Positions 8,456 to 18,058 of a stretch of 64,000 bases of DNA are shown in pieces. Every line of letters begins with the position of its first letter. Position 1 is the first letter of the stretch. The position numbers and the translations under genes are program-made. The stretch lies in NCBI RefSeq assembly GCF_040529335.1, contig NZ_CP159534.1, forward strand, positions 2,294,001 to 2,358,000, written 5' to 3'. Below the pieces are notes generated by a model. The model worked only from the letters and a program-made list of their open reading frames with translations. It had not been told where the DNA came from and did no database searches. The stretch comes from Streptomyces sp. HUAS MG91 (GTDB taxonomy: Bacteria; Actinomycetota; Actinomycetes; Streptomycetales; Streptomycetaceae).

Positions 8456-9100
8456 TCAGCTCTGGTTGAAGAACCCGCCCTCTGCGATGCGGGCCTTGTC
8501 CTCCGCCGTGACATCGACGTTAGCAGGCGACAACAGGAACACCTTCTGCGTCACCCGCTCGATGCTTCCGTGCAGACCGAAGACGAGACCGGCGGCAAAG
8601 TCGACAAGTCGCTTCGCGTCGGTGTCGTCCATCTCCGTCAGATTCATGATCACCGGAGTGCCCTCACGGAAGTGTTCCCCGATGGTACGGGCCTCGTTGT
8701 AGGTCCGGGGGTGCAACGTGGTGATGCGGTAGGGCTCCCGCTCGGACACGACCTTGGGCATGATCACCGGTGCGTTCTTCTCCAGGCTCTGACGTTCAGG
8801 TGTGATGGATGCCACGGGGGCGATTCGTGCCGGACGTCCCGATTCAGCGCCGAGCGAAGCCGAGGGACGGACCGGCTCGCGCTGAGCGGGCGGCTGCACC
8901 ACTCGTACCGGTTCGTCCTCTTCGATCACTGAACGCGCACTGTGTGACTGGTGCGACGGCTCGTGCCGCCGGCGGTCACGCTCGGGTTCCGGGTCGAGCT
9001 CGGGTTCGAAGTCGTCGTCGGGGTCGAACCCCCGGCCGTCGTACCCATCGTCCTCCACGAGGCCGAGGTAGACCGCCATCTTGCGCATCGCGCCGGCCAT
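8456..9100 (-). CDS. sepF: SepF cell division protein
   Basis: A 214-residue FtsZ partner that anchors the Z-ring to the membrane in actinobacteria, which lack FtsA. The N-terminus [14 protein letters not shown] is the amphipathic membrane-targeting helix. An acidic then Arg-rich linker follows, and the C-terminal SepF domain (about residues 120-205) includes [19 protein letters not shown] and [15 protein letters not shown] 9100 was chosen over an upstream in-frame start because the amphipathic helix must be at the N-terminus. The gene lies between yggS and yggT in the ftsZ-divIVA segment. Confidence 0.95.
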   Translation of the reverse strand: MAGAMRKMAVYLGLVEDDGYDGRGFDPDDDFEPELDPEPERDRRRHEPSHQSHSARSVIEEDEPVRVVQPPAQREPVRPSASLGAESGRPARIAPVASITPERQSLEKNAPVIMPKVVSEREPYRITTLHPRTYNEARTIGEHFREGTPVIMNLTEMDDTDAKRLVDFAAGLVFGLHGSIERVTQKVFLLSPANVDVTAEDKARIAEGGFFNQS

Positions 9101-9226
9101 GCTCTGAGTCCTCCGCTCTGTGGTGGATCGGCTGACGTCAACCAAAATGCCCGCGATCCACGCGATCTCCCCGCCCATCAGCGAGAATGACCATATTTTC
9201 TGCTGTGGTCCGACTTCTTGGCGACG

Positions 9227-9955
9227 TTACCCGAGCCTCGGCCGGACACCGAGGACCGCCGTACCGACGCGCACATGTGTCGCTCCGGCCGCCACGGCCT
9301 GCTCGAGATCCGAACTCATCCCTGCCGAGACCATGTTCGCAGCCGGATGGGCCGCGCGCAGGGCAGTCGACAAATCCATGAGGCGCTCGAACGCCGCCTG
9401 TTGCCGGCCCGCGTAGTCCCCGGTGAGCGGCGCGACGGTCATCAGTCCGTCGAGCCGCAGCCCCGGCGCCTCGGCCACGCGCGCCGCCAACTCCTCCACT
9501 CCGCCCACTCCCACGCCACCGCGCTCGCCCCGGCCGTCCTCGTCGGCGTCGAGGGCGACCTGGATCAGGCAACCGAGCTCGCGCTCGGCCCGTACCGCCT
9601 CCTTGGACAGCGCCGTGACGAGCCTCGCCCGGTCCACGGACTGCACCAGATCGGCATAACCCACCACGGAACGCACCTTGTTGGTCTGCAACTGACCGAC
9701 GAAGTGCCAGGTGAGCGGGAGGTCCGCGCACTCGGCCGCCTTGGGTGCGGCGTCCTGGTCACGGTTCTCGGCCACGTGCCGCACACCGAGCCCGGACAGG
9801 ATCCGGACGTCGCTCGCGGGATAGGTCTTGGTGACCACGATGAGAGTGACGTCCTCGCGCTTGCGACCCGCGGCGGCGCAGGCGGCGGCGATACGTTCCT
9901 CCACCCGGGCCAGGTTCGCGGTGAGTTCGTCCTTACGTCCCTGAAGGTCCGTCAT
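9227..9955 (-). CDS. YggS-family pyridoxal-phosphate homeostasis protein
   Basis: A 242-residue single-domain PLP-binding protein (YggS/PROSC family), with an alanine-racemase-like barrel but no known catalytic turnover. The PLP lysine lies in VVTKTYPASD. GLMTVAP and MSSDLEQAVAAGATHVRVGTA (written in part) are also conserved and contact the phosphate. It begins 6 bp after the pgeF stop, so the two are probably co-transcribed. In many bacteria it lies between ftsZ and sepF, as here. It probably buffers free PLP in the cytoplasm. Confidence 0.93.
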   Translation of the reverse strand: MTDLQGRKDELTANLARVEERIAAACAAAGRKREDVTLIVVTKTYPASDVRILSGLGVRHVAENRDQDAAPKAAECADLPLTWHFVGQLQTNKVRSVVGYADLVQSVDRARLVTALSKEAVRAERELGCLIQVALDADEDGRGERGGVGVGGVEELAARVAEAPGLRLDGLMTVAPLTGDYAGRQQAAFERLMDLSTALRAAHPAANMVSAGMSSDLEQAVAAGATHVRVGTAVLGVRPRLG

Positions 9956-9961
9956 GTCGTT

Positions 9962-10711
9962 TCAGTCCAGCCAGACATAGCTCGCGAGGCGCCCGGTGGT
10001 GCGCTCGCGGCGGTACGAGAAGTGGTCGTGCGACTCCAGGGTGCACACCGGCGACGCGCGCCGGTCGTGCACTCCGAGCCTTTCGAGTTGCGCGTGCACA
10101 CCGGCGGTCACATCGACGGCCGGAGTGCCCCAACTGGTCTCGGCGTACGCCGCCGGCTCGATCTCGGCGACCTCCGCCCGCATGTCGGCGGGGACTTCGT
10201 AGCAGCGCCCGCAGACCGCGGGCCCGGTGCGGGCGACGATCCGGCCCGGCTCCGCGCCGAGCTTCACCATCGCCCCGACCGCGGCGGGGACCACCCCCGC
10301 GACCATGCCGGGGCGTCCCGCGTGTGCGGCGGCAACGACTCCGGCGACGGGATCGGCGAGCAGCACCGGGGTGCAGTCCGCCGTGAGCACGGCGAGGGCG
10401 AGGCCGGGCCGTGCGGTGACCAGGGCGTCGACGCTCGGTACGGCGGCGTCCGTGGCCCAGGGCCCGTCCACCACCGCGACGTCGGGCCCGTGCACCTGGT
10501 TCATCCAGACGACCCGGGCCGGTTCGAGGCCGAGCTCCCGGGCGGCCAGCTCCCGGTTGCGGAGCACGGCGTCGCGGTCGTCGCCGACGGCCCCGCCGAG
10601 ATTGAGCTCCTCGTACGGAGCGGCGCTCACCCCGCCCCACCGGTCGGTGAAGGCGAAGTGGGCGCCGCTTGCCGGGGACGCCGCTGGCACGGCGTCGAGC
10701 TGTCCTATCAC
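9962..10711 (-). CDS. pgeF: PgeF/YfiH-family peptidoglycan editing factor (laccase-domain protein)
   Basis: A 249-residue polyphenol-oxidase-fold protein. E. coli YfiH/PgeF hydrolyses UDP-MurNAc-L-Ser, which keeps L-Ala in the stem peptide; other members have nucleoside activity. The metal/active-site signatures are NQVHGPDV, TADCTPVLLADP, AAHAGRPG and GPAVCGRCYEVP, with SYRRERTTGR near the C-terminus. It lies 24 bp after ftsZ and 6 bp before yggS, within the wall-synthesis operon, which suits a proofreading role for MurC products. Confidence 0.9.
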   Translation of the reverse strand: MIGQLDAVPAASPASGAHFAFTDRWGGVSAAPYEELNLGGAVGDDRDAVLRNRELAARELGLEPARVVWMNQVHGPDVAVVDGPWATDAAVPSVDALVTARPGLALAVLTADCTPVLLADPVAGVVAAAHAGRPGMVAGVVPAAVGAMVKLGAEPGRIVARTGPAVCGRCYEVPADMRAEVAEIEPAAYAETSWGTPAVDVTAGVHAQLERLGVHDRRASPVCTLESHDHFSYRRERTTGRLASYVWLD

Positions 10712-10735
10712 TTCAGTGGTCCGAGCTTCCCGAGG

Positions 10736-11959
10736 TCACTTCAGGAAGTCCGGGACGTCCAGCTCCTCGGCCTGGCTGTCCGGGTAGGACGGCCGGGGCA
10801 CGTGGGGCGGGGCGACCGGGGCCGACGGGGCCTCGTTCACCGGGGCGGGCTCGGCCGGCTCCGGCTTCAGCTCCTCGCGGGGCGTGACGCTGCCGAGGCT
10901 GCCGAAGGTCGGACGCGAGGGCTCGGCGGCCGACGCGGCACGGGCCGCCGCGGCCGGGTCCTCGCGCTTGACCGACGACGAGCTGATGACGTTCTCCCGC
11001 TTGGCCGGCGGCTGTCCGCCGTCGAAGCCGGCGGCGATCACCGTGACCCGCACCTCGTCGCCGAGGGCGTCGTCGATGACGGCACCGAAGATGATGTTCG
11101 CCTCGGGGTGCGCGGCCTCGCTGACCAGCTGCGCGGCCTCGTTGATCTCGAAGAGACCGAGGTCCGAGCCGCCGGAGATGGAGAGCAGCACACCGCGGGC
11201 GCCGTCGATGGACGCCTCCAGGAGCGGCGAGGAGATCGCCATCTCGGCCGCCGCCACCGCGCGGTCGTCGCCGCGGGCCGAGCCGATGCCCATGAGGGCG
11301 GAACCGGCTTCGGACATCACGGACTTGACGTCGGCGAAGTCGAGGTTGATCAGACCCGGGGTGGTGATCAGGTCGGTGATGCCCTGGACACCGGAGAGCA
11401 GGACCTGGTCCGCCGACTTGAACGCGTCGAGGACGGAGACCTGCCGGTCCGAGATGGACAGGAGCCGGTCGTTCGGAATGACGATGAGGGTGTCGACCTC
11501 TTCGCGGAGCTCGGCGATGCCGTCCTCCGCCTGGTTCGCCCGGCGCCGTCCCTCGAAGGTGAACGGGCGGGTGACCACGCCGATCGTGAGGGCGCCGAGC
11601 GAGCGTGCGATGTTGGCCACGACGGGCGCGCCGCCGGTGCCGGTGCCGCCGCCTTCACCGGCGGTGACGAAGACCATGTCGGCCCCCTTGAGGACCTCCT
11701 CGATCTCCTCGCGGTGGTCCTCGGCCGCCTTGCGGCCGACGGCCGGATTGGCTCCGGCGCCGAGTCCGCGGGTGAGTTCACGGCCGACGTCGAGCTTGAC
11801 GTCCGCGTCGCTCATCAACAGGGCTTGCGCGTCGGTGTTGATGGCGATGAACTCGACGCCCTTGAGACCGACCTCGATCATCCGGTTGATGGCATTGACA
11901 CCACCGCCGCCGACACCGATGACTTTGATGACTGCGAGGTAGTTCTGCGGTGCTGCCAC
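10736..11959 (-). CDS. ftsZ: FtsZ tubulin-like cell division GTPase
   Basis: A 407-residue GTPase that polymerises into the Z-ring and sporulation ladders. The tubulin signature [10 protein letters not shown] is present, with the T7-loop region [11 protein letters not shown]. The C-terminal tail ends ELDVPDFLK, the conserved peptide bound by SepF and other partners, after a Pro/Glu-rich spacer of about 60 residues. The start is GTG 11959. The nearly 300-bp upstream gap is the largest inside the dcw block. This fits separate developmental control of ftsZ, which in Streptomyces is transcribed from several promoters including a sporulation-induced one. Confidence 0.98.
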   Translation of the reverse strand: MAAPQNYLAVIKVIGVGGGGVNAINRMIEVGLKGVEFIAINTDAQALLMSDADVKLDVGRELTRGLGAGANPAVGRKAAEDHREEIEEVLKGADMVFVTAGEGGGTGTGGAPVVANIARSLGALTIGVVTRPFTFEGRRRANQAEDGIAELREEVDTLIVIPNDRLLSISDRQVSVLDAFKSADQVLLSGVQGITDLITTPGLINLDFADVKSVMSEAGSALMGIGSARGDDRAVAAAEMAISSPLLEASIDGARGVLLSISGGSDLGLFEINEAAQLVSEAAHPEANIIFGAVIDDALGDEVRVTVIAAGFDGGQPPAKRENVISSSSVKREDPAAAARAASAAEPSRPTFGSLGSVTPREELKPEPAEPAPVNEAPSAPVAPPHVPRPSYPDSQAEELDVPDFLK

Positions 11960-12256
11960 GTCGAAGGCCTCTCGCCTCGAGTTACGTGTCGTCGCTCGCC
12001 TTCTGCGCTGCGACGACTGATGCCGAATTGGGGCGGTCCGGACTACTAGTTGACTACTAGTCGGCTGCCGACCCGAACCCTAACGCTGAAGTTTAGGGTT
12101 ACCAGTGTGTCTGTTCCCTGGACTCTTCCGAACCTGACACTAAGTCGACAAGTGGCGCCCGTTCAACGAACACGCCGAACCTCCCGTTTTTCTTTTCACC
12201 CTATGTGATCAGCCGTAGCGCTGCCCAACCAGGGTGCTGGCCTGCGCTGATGTGCG
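11960..12256 (-). promoter_or_regulatory. ftsZ upstream regulatory region
   Basis: About 300 bp, AT-richer than its surroundings. It contains two tandem copies of GACTACTAGT (12041-12050 and 12052-12061) and an inverted repeat AACCCTAA/TTAGGGTT (12076-12083 with 12093-12100, 9-nt loop). A GACAC pentamer at 12136-12140 matches the core recognised by the sporulation regulator WhiA. Streptomyces ftsZ is known to have multiple promoters here. The specific elements are read from the sequence; their roles are inferred. Confidence 0.6.
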
Positions 12257-13054
12257 TCAACTCCCCACTGACGCAGGGGCGGTGGGAACACTCACGTCGA
12301 AGTGCCGTGCCTTCGGAGCGGCTTTCATGAGAGCGGCGAGAGCGTGTACCTTCTGCGCGCTCTTCTCGCCGCTTCCCCAGACGACGGTCCGTCCGCCGGT
12401 GAGTTCCAGCGAGATGTCGTCGTAGGAACGGACCTTGACGGTCCGGGTGTCGCGCGCCACCGCGGCGGGCAGCAGGCCCGCGACCCGCACGGCTTCCCGG
12501 GTCAGACGCTCGGGGCCGAAACGGCGCAGACTGGCCGCCGCGCCCCGCTGATCGGGCGTCAATTCCAGTCGGGGAACGCCCTTCGGGGCCTTGTCGACCG
12601 TCGCGAAACGCACGCCTTCATGGTCGACTTCGACGAACTTGCCCGAATTTCGCTCGTCCGCGGCAATCAGAACCGGCTTGCGTTCCGTCACTTTCAGCCC
12701 GATTCCGTGCGGCCAGGAACGCACCACATCAACTGCGTCAATTCGGGGCAATTTCTGGCGCAGCCGGTCCGCAATGGCATCCGTGTCGACGGAAATCAGC
12801 GGGGCACCGACGGGAACGGCGGCCGCGTCGCGCACCTGGGCGGGCGTCAGGACCTCGGTTCCGGAGATCGTGACGCGCTCGACGCGCAGCCATTGCGAAC
12901 CGTAGAGCGACCAGATGCTGCCCGCCCCGATCAGGACGAGCAGCACTCCGGTCACGATGAGCGTGCGGACGCTCGGACGACGGAAGCGGGGCGGGGGCGG
13001 GCCGGCCTCGTACGCCTCGGCGTCCTCTCGGTCCGTCACAGCCGATCCGGCCAC
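12257..13054 (-). CDS. ftsQ: FtsQ/DivIB cell division protein
   Basis: A 265-residue bitopic membrane protein of the divisome core (FtsQ-FtsL-DivIC). A cytoplasmic N-terminus precedes one membrane segment at about residues 30-50. The POTRA domain follows (LRVERVTISGTEVLTPAQV), then the FtsQ/DivIB beta domain, which includes VRSWPHGIGLKVTERKPV. The start is at 13054, 16 bp after the murG stop. It closes the murE-ftsQ part of the operon before the long gap to ftsZ. It is needed for sporulation septation but not for growth in Streptomyces. Confidence 0.96.
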   Translation of the reverse strand: MAGSAVTDREDAEAYEAGPPPPRFRRPSVRTLIVTGVLLVLIGAGSIWSLYGSQWLRVERVTISGTEVLTPAQVRDAAAVPVGAPLISVDTDAIADRLRQKLPRIDAVDVVRSWPHGIGLKVTERKPVLIAADERNSGKFVEVDHEGVRFATVDKAPKGVPRLELTPDQRGAAASLRRFGPERLTREAVRVAGLLPAAVARDTRTVKVRSYDDISLELTGGRTVVWGSGEKSAQKVHALAALMKAAPKARHFDVSVPTAPASVGS

Positions 13055-13070
13055 GCTCGCTCCTTCTACG

Positions 13071-14162
13071 TCACTGGTGACGCGAGTTGATCGCCTCGTA
13101 CACCATGCCGACGAGCAGGTCGTCGGCGTCCCTGCGGCCGAACTCGGACGCGGCGCGGGACATCTCGAACAGCCGGTGCGGATCGGCGAGCACGGGCAGT
13201 ACGTTGCCCTGGATCCACTCCGGGGTCAGCTCCGCGTCGTCGACCAGCAGGCCGCCGCCTGCCTTGACCACCGGCTGGGCGTTGAGCCGCTGTTCGCCGT
13301 TGCCGATGGGCAGCGGGACGTAGGCGGCCGGGAGCCCGACGGCGGAGAGTTCGGCGACGGTCATCGCGCCCGCGCGGCAGAGCATCATGTCGGCCGCGGC
13401 GTACGCGAGGTCCATCCGGTCCACGTACGGTACCGGGATATAGGGGGGCATACCCGGCATCTGCTGAACCTGCGGCAGTTCGTTCTTGGGACCGACCACG
13501 TGCAGGATCTGGATGCCGGACCGCTGGAGCAGCGGGGCGACGCGCTGGACGACCTCGTTCAGCCGGCGGGCGCCCTGGGAGCCGCCGGAGACCAGCAGCG
13601 TCGGCAGGTTCGGGTCGAGGCCGAACGCGGCGCGGGCCTCGGGGCGCACCGCGGCCCGGTCCAGCATGGCGATGGTGCGGCGCAGCGGGATGCCGATGTA
13701 GCGGGAGTTGCGCAGCTTGCTGTCCGGGCTGGAGACGGCGACCTGGGCCGCGTACCGCGAACCGATCTTGTTGGCCAGGCCGGGCCGGGCGTTGGCCTCG
13801 TGCACGATGATCGGCACGCCGAGCCGCTTGGCGGCCAGATAGCCGGGCAGCGCCACATAGCCGCCGAACCCGACCACCGCGTCCGCCTTGGTCCGCTCCA
13901 TGATCTGCTCGGCGGCCTTGATGGTGCCGCGCAGCCGCCCGGGGACGGTGATCAGCTCAGGGGTGGGCTTGCGGGGCAGCGGGACGGCGGGGATCAGCGC
14001 CAGTTCGTAGCCACGCTCGGGTACGAGCCGTGTCTCGAGCCCCCTCTCCGTGCCGAGGGCCGTGATGCCCACGGTCGGGTCCTGCCTGCGCAGGGCGTCC
14101 GCGAGGGCGAGCGCCGGCTCGATGTGGCCGGCGGTCCCCCCACCGGCGAGTACGACATGCAC
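13071..14162 (-). CDS. murG: MurG undecaprenyl-PP-MurNAc-pentapeptide GlcNAc transferase
   Basis: A 363-residue GT-B glycosyltransferase of the inner membrane face. It adds GlcNAc to lipid I to make lipid II. The N-terminal glycine-rich loop LAGGGTAGHIEPALALADAL and the C-terminal UDP-GlcNAc motif (LCRAGAMTVAELSAVGLP) are intact, as is GGSQGARRLN. In the loop, the usual HV(Y/F)PA is HIEPA, as in other actinobacteria. The ATG at 14162 is 6 bp after the ftsW stop. Confidence 0.97.
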   Translation of the reverse strand: MHVVLAGGGTAGHIEPALALADALRRQDPTVGITALGTERGLETRLVPERGYELALIPAVPLPRKPTPELITVPGRLRGTIKAAEQIMERTKADAVVGFGGYVALPGYLAAKRLGVPIIVHEANARPGLANKIGSRYAAQVAVSSPDSKLRNSRYIGIPLRRTIAMLDRAAVRPEARAAFGLDPNLPTLLVSGGSQGARRLNEVVQRVAPLLQRSGIQILHVVGPKNELPQVQQMPGMPPYIPVPYVDRMDLAYAAADMMLCRAGAMTVAELSAVGLPAAYVPLPIGNGEQRLNAQPVVKAGGGLLVDDAELTPEWIQGNVLPVLADPHRLFEMSRAASEFGRRDADDLLVGMVYEAINSRHQ

Positions 14163-14168
14163 CGAAAT

Positions 14169-15485
14169 TCACCGCTCTCCGGACGTACGCGCCGTGGCGC
14201 GCCGTCGCATCGTGTTCCATCTCATCCCACGCTCCCCCGAGGTTCGCCGCATGGCGAGGGCCGCCCGCGCCGCCGGCTCGTCCCGCGCGAACGCGATCAG
14301 AAGTCCCACGGCGAACATGGTCGGCAGCAGTGCGGAACCTCCGTACGAGAACAGCGGGAGCGGGACACCGGCGATCGGCAGCAGGCCGAGCACCGCACCG
14401 ATGTTGACCACGGCCTGCGCCGTGATCCAGGTCGTCACACCACCCGCGGCGTATCGAACGAAGGGGTCCTCCGTGCGTCCGGCCACGCGGATACCCGCAT
14501 AGCCTAGAGCCGCGAACAGGGCGAGCACCGACAGCGTCCCTGCCAGGCCCAGTTCCTCACCGGTGATGGCAAAGATGAAGTCGGTGTGCGCTTCGGGAAG
14601 TTGACCCCATTTTTCCACACTGGCGCCGAGGCCGGAACCGAAGAATCCGCCCGAGGCCAGGGCGTAGATCCCGTGCAGTCCCTGCCAGCACATGTCGTCG
14701 GGGCCCGCGTCGGCGCGGCCCAGGCAGGCGAGGCGGGCCATTCGGTTGGGGCTGGTCTTGATGAGCATGACGCCGATGGCGCCCGCGACGGTGAGCACCC
14801 CGACGAAGAGCCGGGTGGGCGCTCCGGCGAGCCAGAGAAGGCCGAAAAGGATGGCTGTGAGCAGGATCGCGGTGCCCATGTCGCCGCCGAGCATGATCAG
14901 GCCGAGCAGCAGGAAGGCGACCGGGACCAGCGGCACCAGCATGTGCTTCCACTGGGTCAGCAGCCGCTTGTCGTGCTTGCGGGCGAGCAGGTCGGCGCCC
15001 CAGAGGATCAGCGCCAGCTTGCCGAACTCGCTGGGCTGGAGCATGAAGGGGCCGCCGAGCGAGATCCAGTTCTGGTTGCCGTTGATCGACACCCCTATCC
15101 CGGGCACCTGGACGAGCGCCATCATGAAGACGCTGACGGCGAGGATGGGATAGGCGAGCGCGCGGTGCAGCTTCACCGGCATCCGCATCGCGAGCACCAG
15201 CAGGATCGAGCCGAGGACGGCGGCGATGAACTGCTTGCGGAAGAAGTAGGAACCGGTCAGGCCCATCTGCAGGGCCGTGATCATCGACGCCGAGTACACC
15301 ATCACCAGGCCGAGGCCGGTGATGAGCAGCGCTGAGCCGAGGATCAGGTAGTAGGCGGTGAGCGGCCGGTCCCAGGCGCGGCGTGCCTGGGTGTACAGGC
15401 GGCGCAGCGGATTGGCGCGGGCCCGGTAGACCTTGCTCGTCCTGCGCGGTGGTGCGGCGGGGCGCTTGGTGGTGCTACCGGCCAT
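14169..15485 (-). CDS. ftsW: FtsW SEDS-family septal peptidoglycan polymerase
   Basis: A roughly 438-residue SEDS membrane glycosyltransferase with about ten membrane helices, partner of FtsI. Conserved segments include LQPSEFGKLALILW, GGDMGTAILL, HTDFIFAITGEELGL and the C-terminal PLPLFSYGGSALL. ATG 15485 is preferred because GGGGG lies seven bases upstream; an in-frame GTG at 15551 would add 22 residues without a good RBS. A 40-residue basic N-terminus precedes the first helix. It lies between murD and murG. The loop near residue 270 contains two cysteines (CLGRADAGPDDMCWQ) typical of streptomycete FtsW. Confidence 0.95.
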   Translation of the reverse strand: MAGSTTKRPAAPPRRTSKVYRARANPLRRLYTQARRAWDRPLTAYYLILGSALLITGLGLVMVYSASMITALQMGLTGSYFFRKQFIAAVLGSILLVLAMRMPVKLHRALAYPILAVSVFMMALVQVPGIGVSINGNQNWISLGGPFMLQPSEFGKLALILWGADLLARKHDKRLLTQWKHMLVPLVPVAFLLLGLIMLGGDMGTAILLTAILFGLLWLAGAPTRLFVGVLTVAGAIGVMLIKTSPNRMARLACLGRADAGPDDMCWQGLHGIYALASGGFFGSGLGASVEKWGQLPEAHTDFIFAITGEELGLAGTLSVLALFAALGYAGIRVAGRTEDPFVRYAAGGVTTWITAQAVVNIGAVLGLLPIAGVPLPLFSYGGSALLPTMFAVGLLIAFARDEPAARAALAMRRTSGERGMRWNTMRRRATARTSGER

Positions 15486-15569
15486 CACGGACCCCCGTTC
15501 CGCAAGCGGTCTGCGCTGCCACGTCCCCTCCCGAAGGGTGCCCGGCGTCACCGGGCACCCGTGGGTCCC

Positions 15570-17003
15570 TCAGACGCTGGTGGCGCCGAGTTCGCGGACT
15601 GCTTCCGCGAACGCCTCGCCACGCTTGTTGTAGTTGGTGAACATGTCCATCGACGCACAGGCCGGAGCCATCAGCACGGTGTCCCCCGGGCGGGCGAGCC
15701 GTGCTGCCTCCTGGACCGCCGCCGACATCGCCCCAGTGTCGGTCCGGTCGAGGTCGACGACGGGTACTTCCGGCGCGTGTCGCTCCAGGGCTTCACGGAT
15801 CAGGCCACGGTCGGCGCCGATCAGGACGACGCCCCGCAGCCGCTTAGCTGCGTCGGCGACCAGTTCGTCGAAGGTGGCTCCCTTGGCGAGCCCGCCCGCG
15901 ATCCACACGATGGACTCGTAGGAGGCCAACGACGCCTGTGCGGCGTGGGTGTTGGTGGCCTTGGAGTCGTCGATGTACGCGACCTCGTCGACGTCGGCGA
16001 CGTGCGCGATGCGGTGCGCGTCCGGCGTGAAGTTGCGCAGCCCGTCGCGCACGGCGGCGGGCTCGACGCCGAAGGCGCGGGCGAGGGCGGCCGCGGCGAG
16101 GGCGTTGGCGATGTTGTGCGGGGCCGACGGGCGTACGTCGGTGACCTCGGCGAGCTCCTGCGCGTTCTTCTGCCGGTCGGCGACGAAGGCGCGGTCGACC
16201 AGGATGCCGTCCACGACACCGAGTTCGGAGGGGCCGGGCGTGCCGAGGGTGAACCCGATGGCGCGGCAGCCCTCCTCGACGTCGGCCTCGCGGACCAGGT
16301 TCTCGGTGGCCTTGTCGGCGACGTTGTAGACGCAGGCGACCTGATTGCCCTCGTAGATGCGGCCCTTGTCGGCGGCGTAGGCCTCCATGGAGCCGTGCCA
16401 GTCGAGGTGGTCGGGCGCGAGGTTGAGGACGGCGCCGGAGTGGGCGCGCAGCGAGGGCGCCCAGTGCAGCTGGTAGGAGGACAGCTCCACGGCGAACACG
16501 TCGTAGGCGTCGTCGCCCTGGAGGACGACGTCGATGATCGGCGTACCGATGTTGCCGACGGCCGCCGTGCGCAGGCCCGCGGCCTCCAGGATCGACGCGA
16601 GCATCTGCGTGGTCGTGGTCTTGCCGTTGGTGCCGGTGATCGCGAGCCAGGGCGCGGCGCCCGGACCGCGCAGCCGCCAGGCGATCTCCACGTCGCCGAC
16701 GACGTCGACACCGGCCGCCGCGGCCGCCGCGAACAGGGGCGACGAAGGCTTCCAGCCGGGCGAGGTGACGACGAGATCGGTGCCCTCGGGCAGGGTGGTC
16801 GCGTCGCCGAGCTGTACGGAGATACCCGCCTCTCGCAGGAGAGCGGCCTTTTCGTGGTGAGCGGGGCTGTCGCCGCCGTCGACCACGGTGACCGACGCGC
16901 CGAGGCCGGCCAGGGCGCGGGCGGCGCTGAGGCCGCTCACGCCGAGACCGGCGACGGTGATGTTCTTGCCTGCCCAGAGGGAGGTCACTTCTTGGCTGCC
17001 CAT
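15570..17003 (-). CDS. murD: MurD UDP-MurNAc-L-Ala-D-Glu ligase
   Basis: A Mur ligase of about 477 residues that adds D-glutamate to UDP-MurNAc-L-Ala, with ATP. The N-terminal Rossmann part is [18 protein letters not shown], the P-loop is [14 protein letters not shown], and [12 protein letters not shown] with [11 protein letters not shown] are family motifs. The start is ATG 17003, giving a 19-bp overlap with mraY. A GTG at 16988, overlapping the mraY stop as GTGA, is almost equally good and would remove five residues. Either start makes it translationally coupled to mraY. Confidence 0.95.
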   Translation of the reverse strand: MGSQEVTSLWAGKNITVAGLGVSGLSAARALAGLGASVTVVDGGDSPAHHEKAALLREAGISVQLGDATTLPEGTDLVVTSPGWKPSSPLFAAAAAAGVDVVGDVEIAWRLRGPGAAPWLAITGTNGKTTTTQMLASILEAAGLRTAAVGNIGTPIIDVVLQGDDAYDVFAVELSSYQLHWAPSLRAHSGAVLNLAPDHLDWHGSMEAYAADKGRIYEGNQVACVYNVADKATENLVREADVEEGCRAIGFTLGTPGPSELGVVDGILVDRAFVADRQKNAQELAEVTDVRPSAPHNIANALAAAALARAFGVEPAAVRDGLRNFTPDAHRIAHVADVDEVAYIDDSKATNTHAAQASLASYESIVWIAGGLAKGATFDELVADAAKRLRGVVLIGADRGLIREALERHAPEVPVVDLDRTDTGAMSAAVQEAARLARPGDTVLMAPACASMDMFTNYNKRGEAFAEAVRELGATSV

Positions 17004-18058
17004 CCTGCGTAGAAGAGGCCGAGTCCGACGATCACGCACATGCCCTGGATGATCCAGAACCGGACCACGACAAGGACTTCGGACCACCCCTTGAGTTCGA
17101 AGTGGTGTTGCAGTGGCGCCATGCGGAAGACCCGCTTGCCGGTCATCTTGAACGAGCCGACCTGGATGACCACGGACATCGTGATCATCACGAACAGGCC
17201 GCCCAGGAGGGCGATCAGCAGCTCGGTGCGCGAGCAGATCGCGAGACCCGCGAGGGCGCCGCCGAGGGCGAGCGAGCCGGTGTCACCCATGAAGATCTTG
17301 GCCGGTGAGGTGTTCCACCACAGGAAGCCGAAGCAGGAGCCCATGAGGGCGGAGGCGACGACGGCCAGGTCGAGTGGGTCTCTGACCTCGAAACAGGCGC
17401 CCGGGTTGGTGAGGGTCTGCGCGTTGGCGCAGGACTCCTGGAACTGCCAGACACCGATGAAGGTGTAGGCGCCGAAGACCATCACGGAGGCGCCGGTGGC
17501 GAGGCCGTCGAGGCCGTCGGTCAGGTTCACGCCGTTCGACATCGCGAGGATCATGAACAGCGCCCAGACCACGAAGAGCACCGGGCCGATCGTCCAGCCG
17601 AAGTCCTCGACGAACGAGAGCTTGGTGGAGGCCGGGGTGTTGCCGCGGACGTCCGCGAAGTTGATGGCGAGCAGCGCGAAGGCGATGCCGACGATCAGCT
17701 GTCCGGCCATCTTCGCCTTGGCCCGCAGACCGAGCGAACGCCGCTTGACGATCTTGATGTAGTCGTCGAGGAAGCCGACCAGGCCCATGCCCGCCATCAG
17801 ACCGAGGACGAGCAGGCCCGACAGGGTCGGGGCGGCGCCGGTGATCAGCTTGCTGAGGAAGTACGCGATGAGCGTCGCCAGGATGAAGGCGATGCCACCC
17901 ATGGTCGGCGTACCGCGCTTGGAGTGGTGCTCGCGCGGGCCGTCGTCACGGATGTACTGGCCGTAGCCCTTGCGGGCCAGCAGCTTGATGAGCAGCGGGG
18001 TGCCGACCAGGGTCAGGAAGAGACCGATGACACCCGAGAAGAGAATCTGCTTCATCAT
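16985..18058 (-). CDS. mraY: MraY phospho-MurNAc-pentapeptide transferase
   Basis: A 357-residue polytopic enzyme that transfers phospho-MurNAc-pentapeptide to undecaprenyl phosphate, forming lipid I. About ten membrane helices are visible. The catalytic aspartates lie in GFLDDYIKI and [10 protein letters not shown], with [12 protein letters not shown] and the histidine loop [13 protein letters not shown]. The two tandem ATG codons (18058 and 18055) overlap the murF stop as ATGATGA, so it is coupled to murF. It is the usual length for the family. Confidence 0.97.
   Translation of the reverse strand: MMKQILFSGVIGLFLTLVGTPLLIKLLARKGYGQYIRDDGPREHHSKRGTPTMGGIAFILATLIAYFLSKLITGAAPTLSGLLVLGLMAGMGLVGFLDDYIKIVKRRSLGLRAKAKMAGQLIVGIAFALLAINFADVRGNTPASTKLSFVEDFGWTIGPVLFVVWALFMILAMSNGVNLTDGLDGLATGASVMVFGAYTFIGVWQFQESCANAQTLTNPGACFEVRDPLDLAVVASALMGSCFGFLWWNTSPAKIFMGDTGSLALGGALAGLAICSRTELLIALLGGLFVMITMSVVIQVGSFKMTGKRVFRMAPLQHHFELKGWSEVLVVVRFWIIQGMCVIVGLGLFYAGWAAKK

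Noticed and set aside
9218..12049. Long plus-strand open frame opposite yggS, pgeF and ftsZ
   Set aside because: It is a mirror of real minus-strand genes, with Arg/Gly/His-rich low-complexity translation and no domain.
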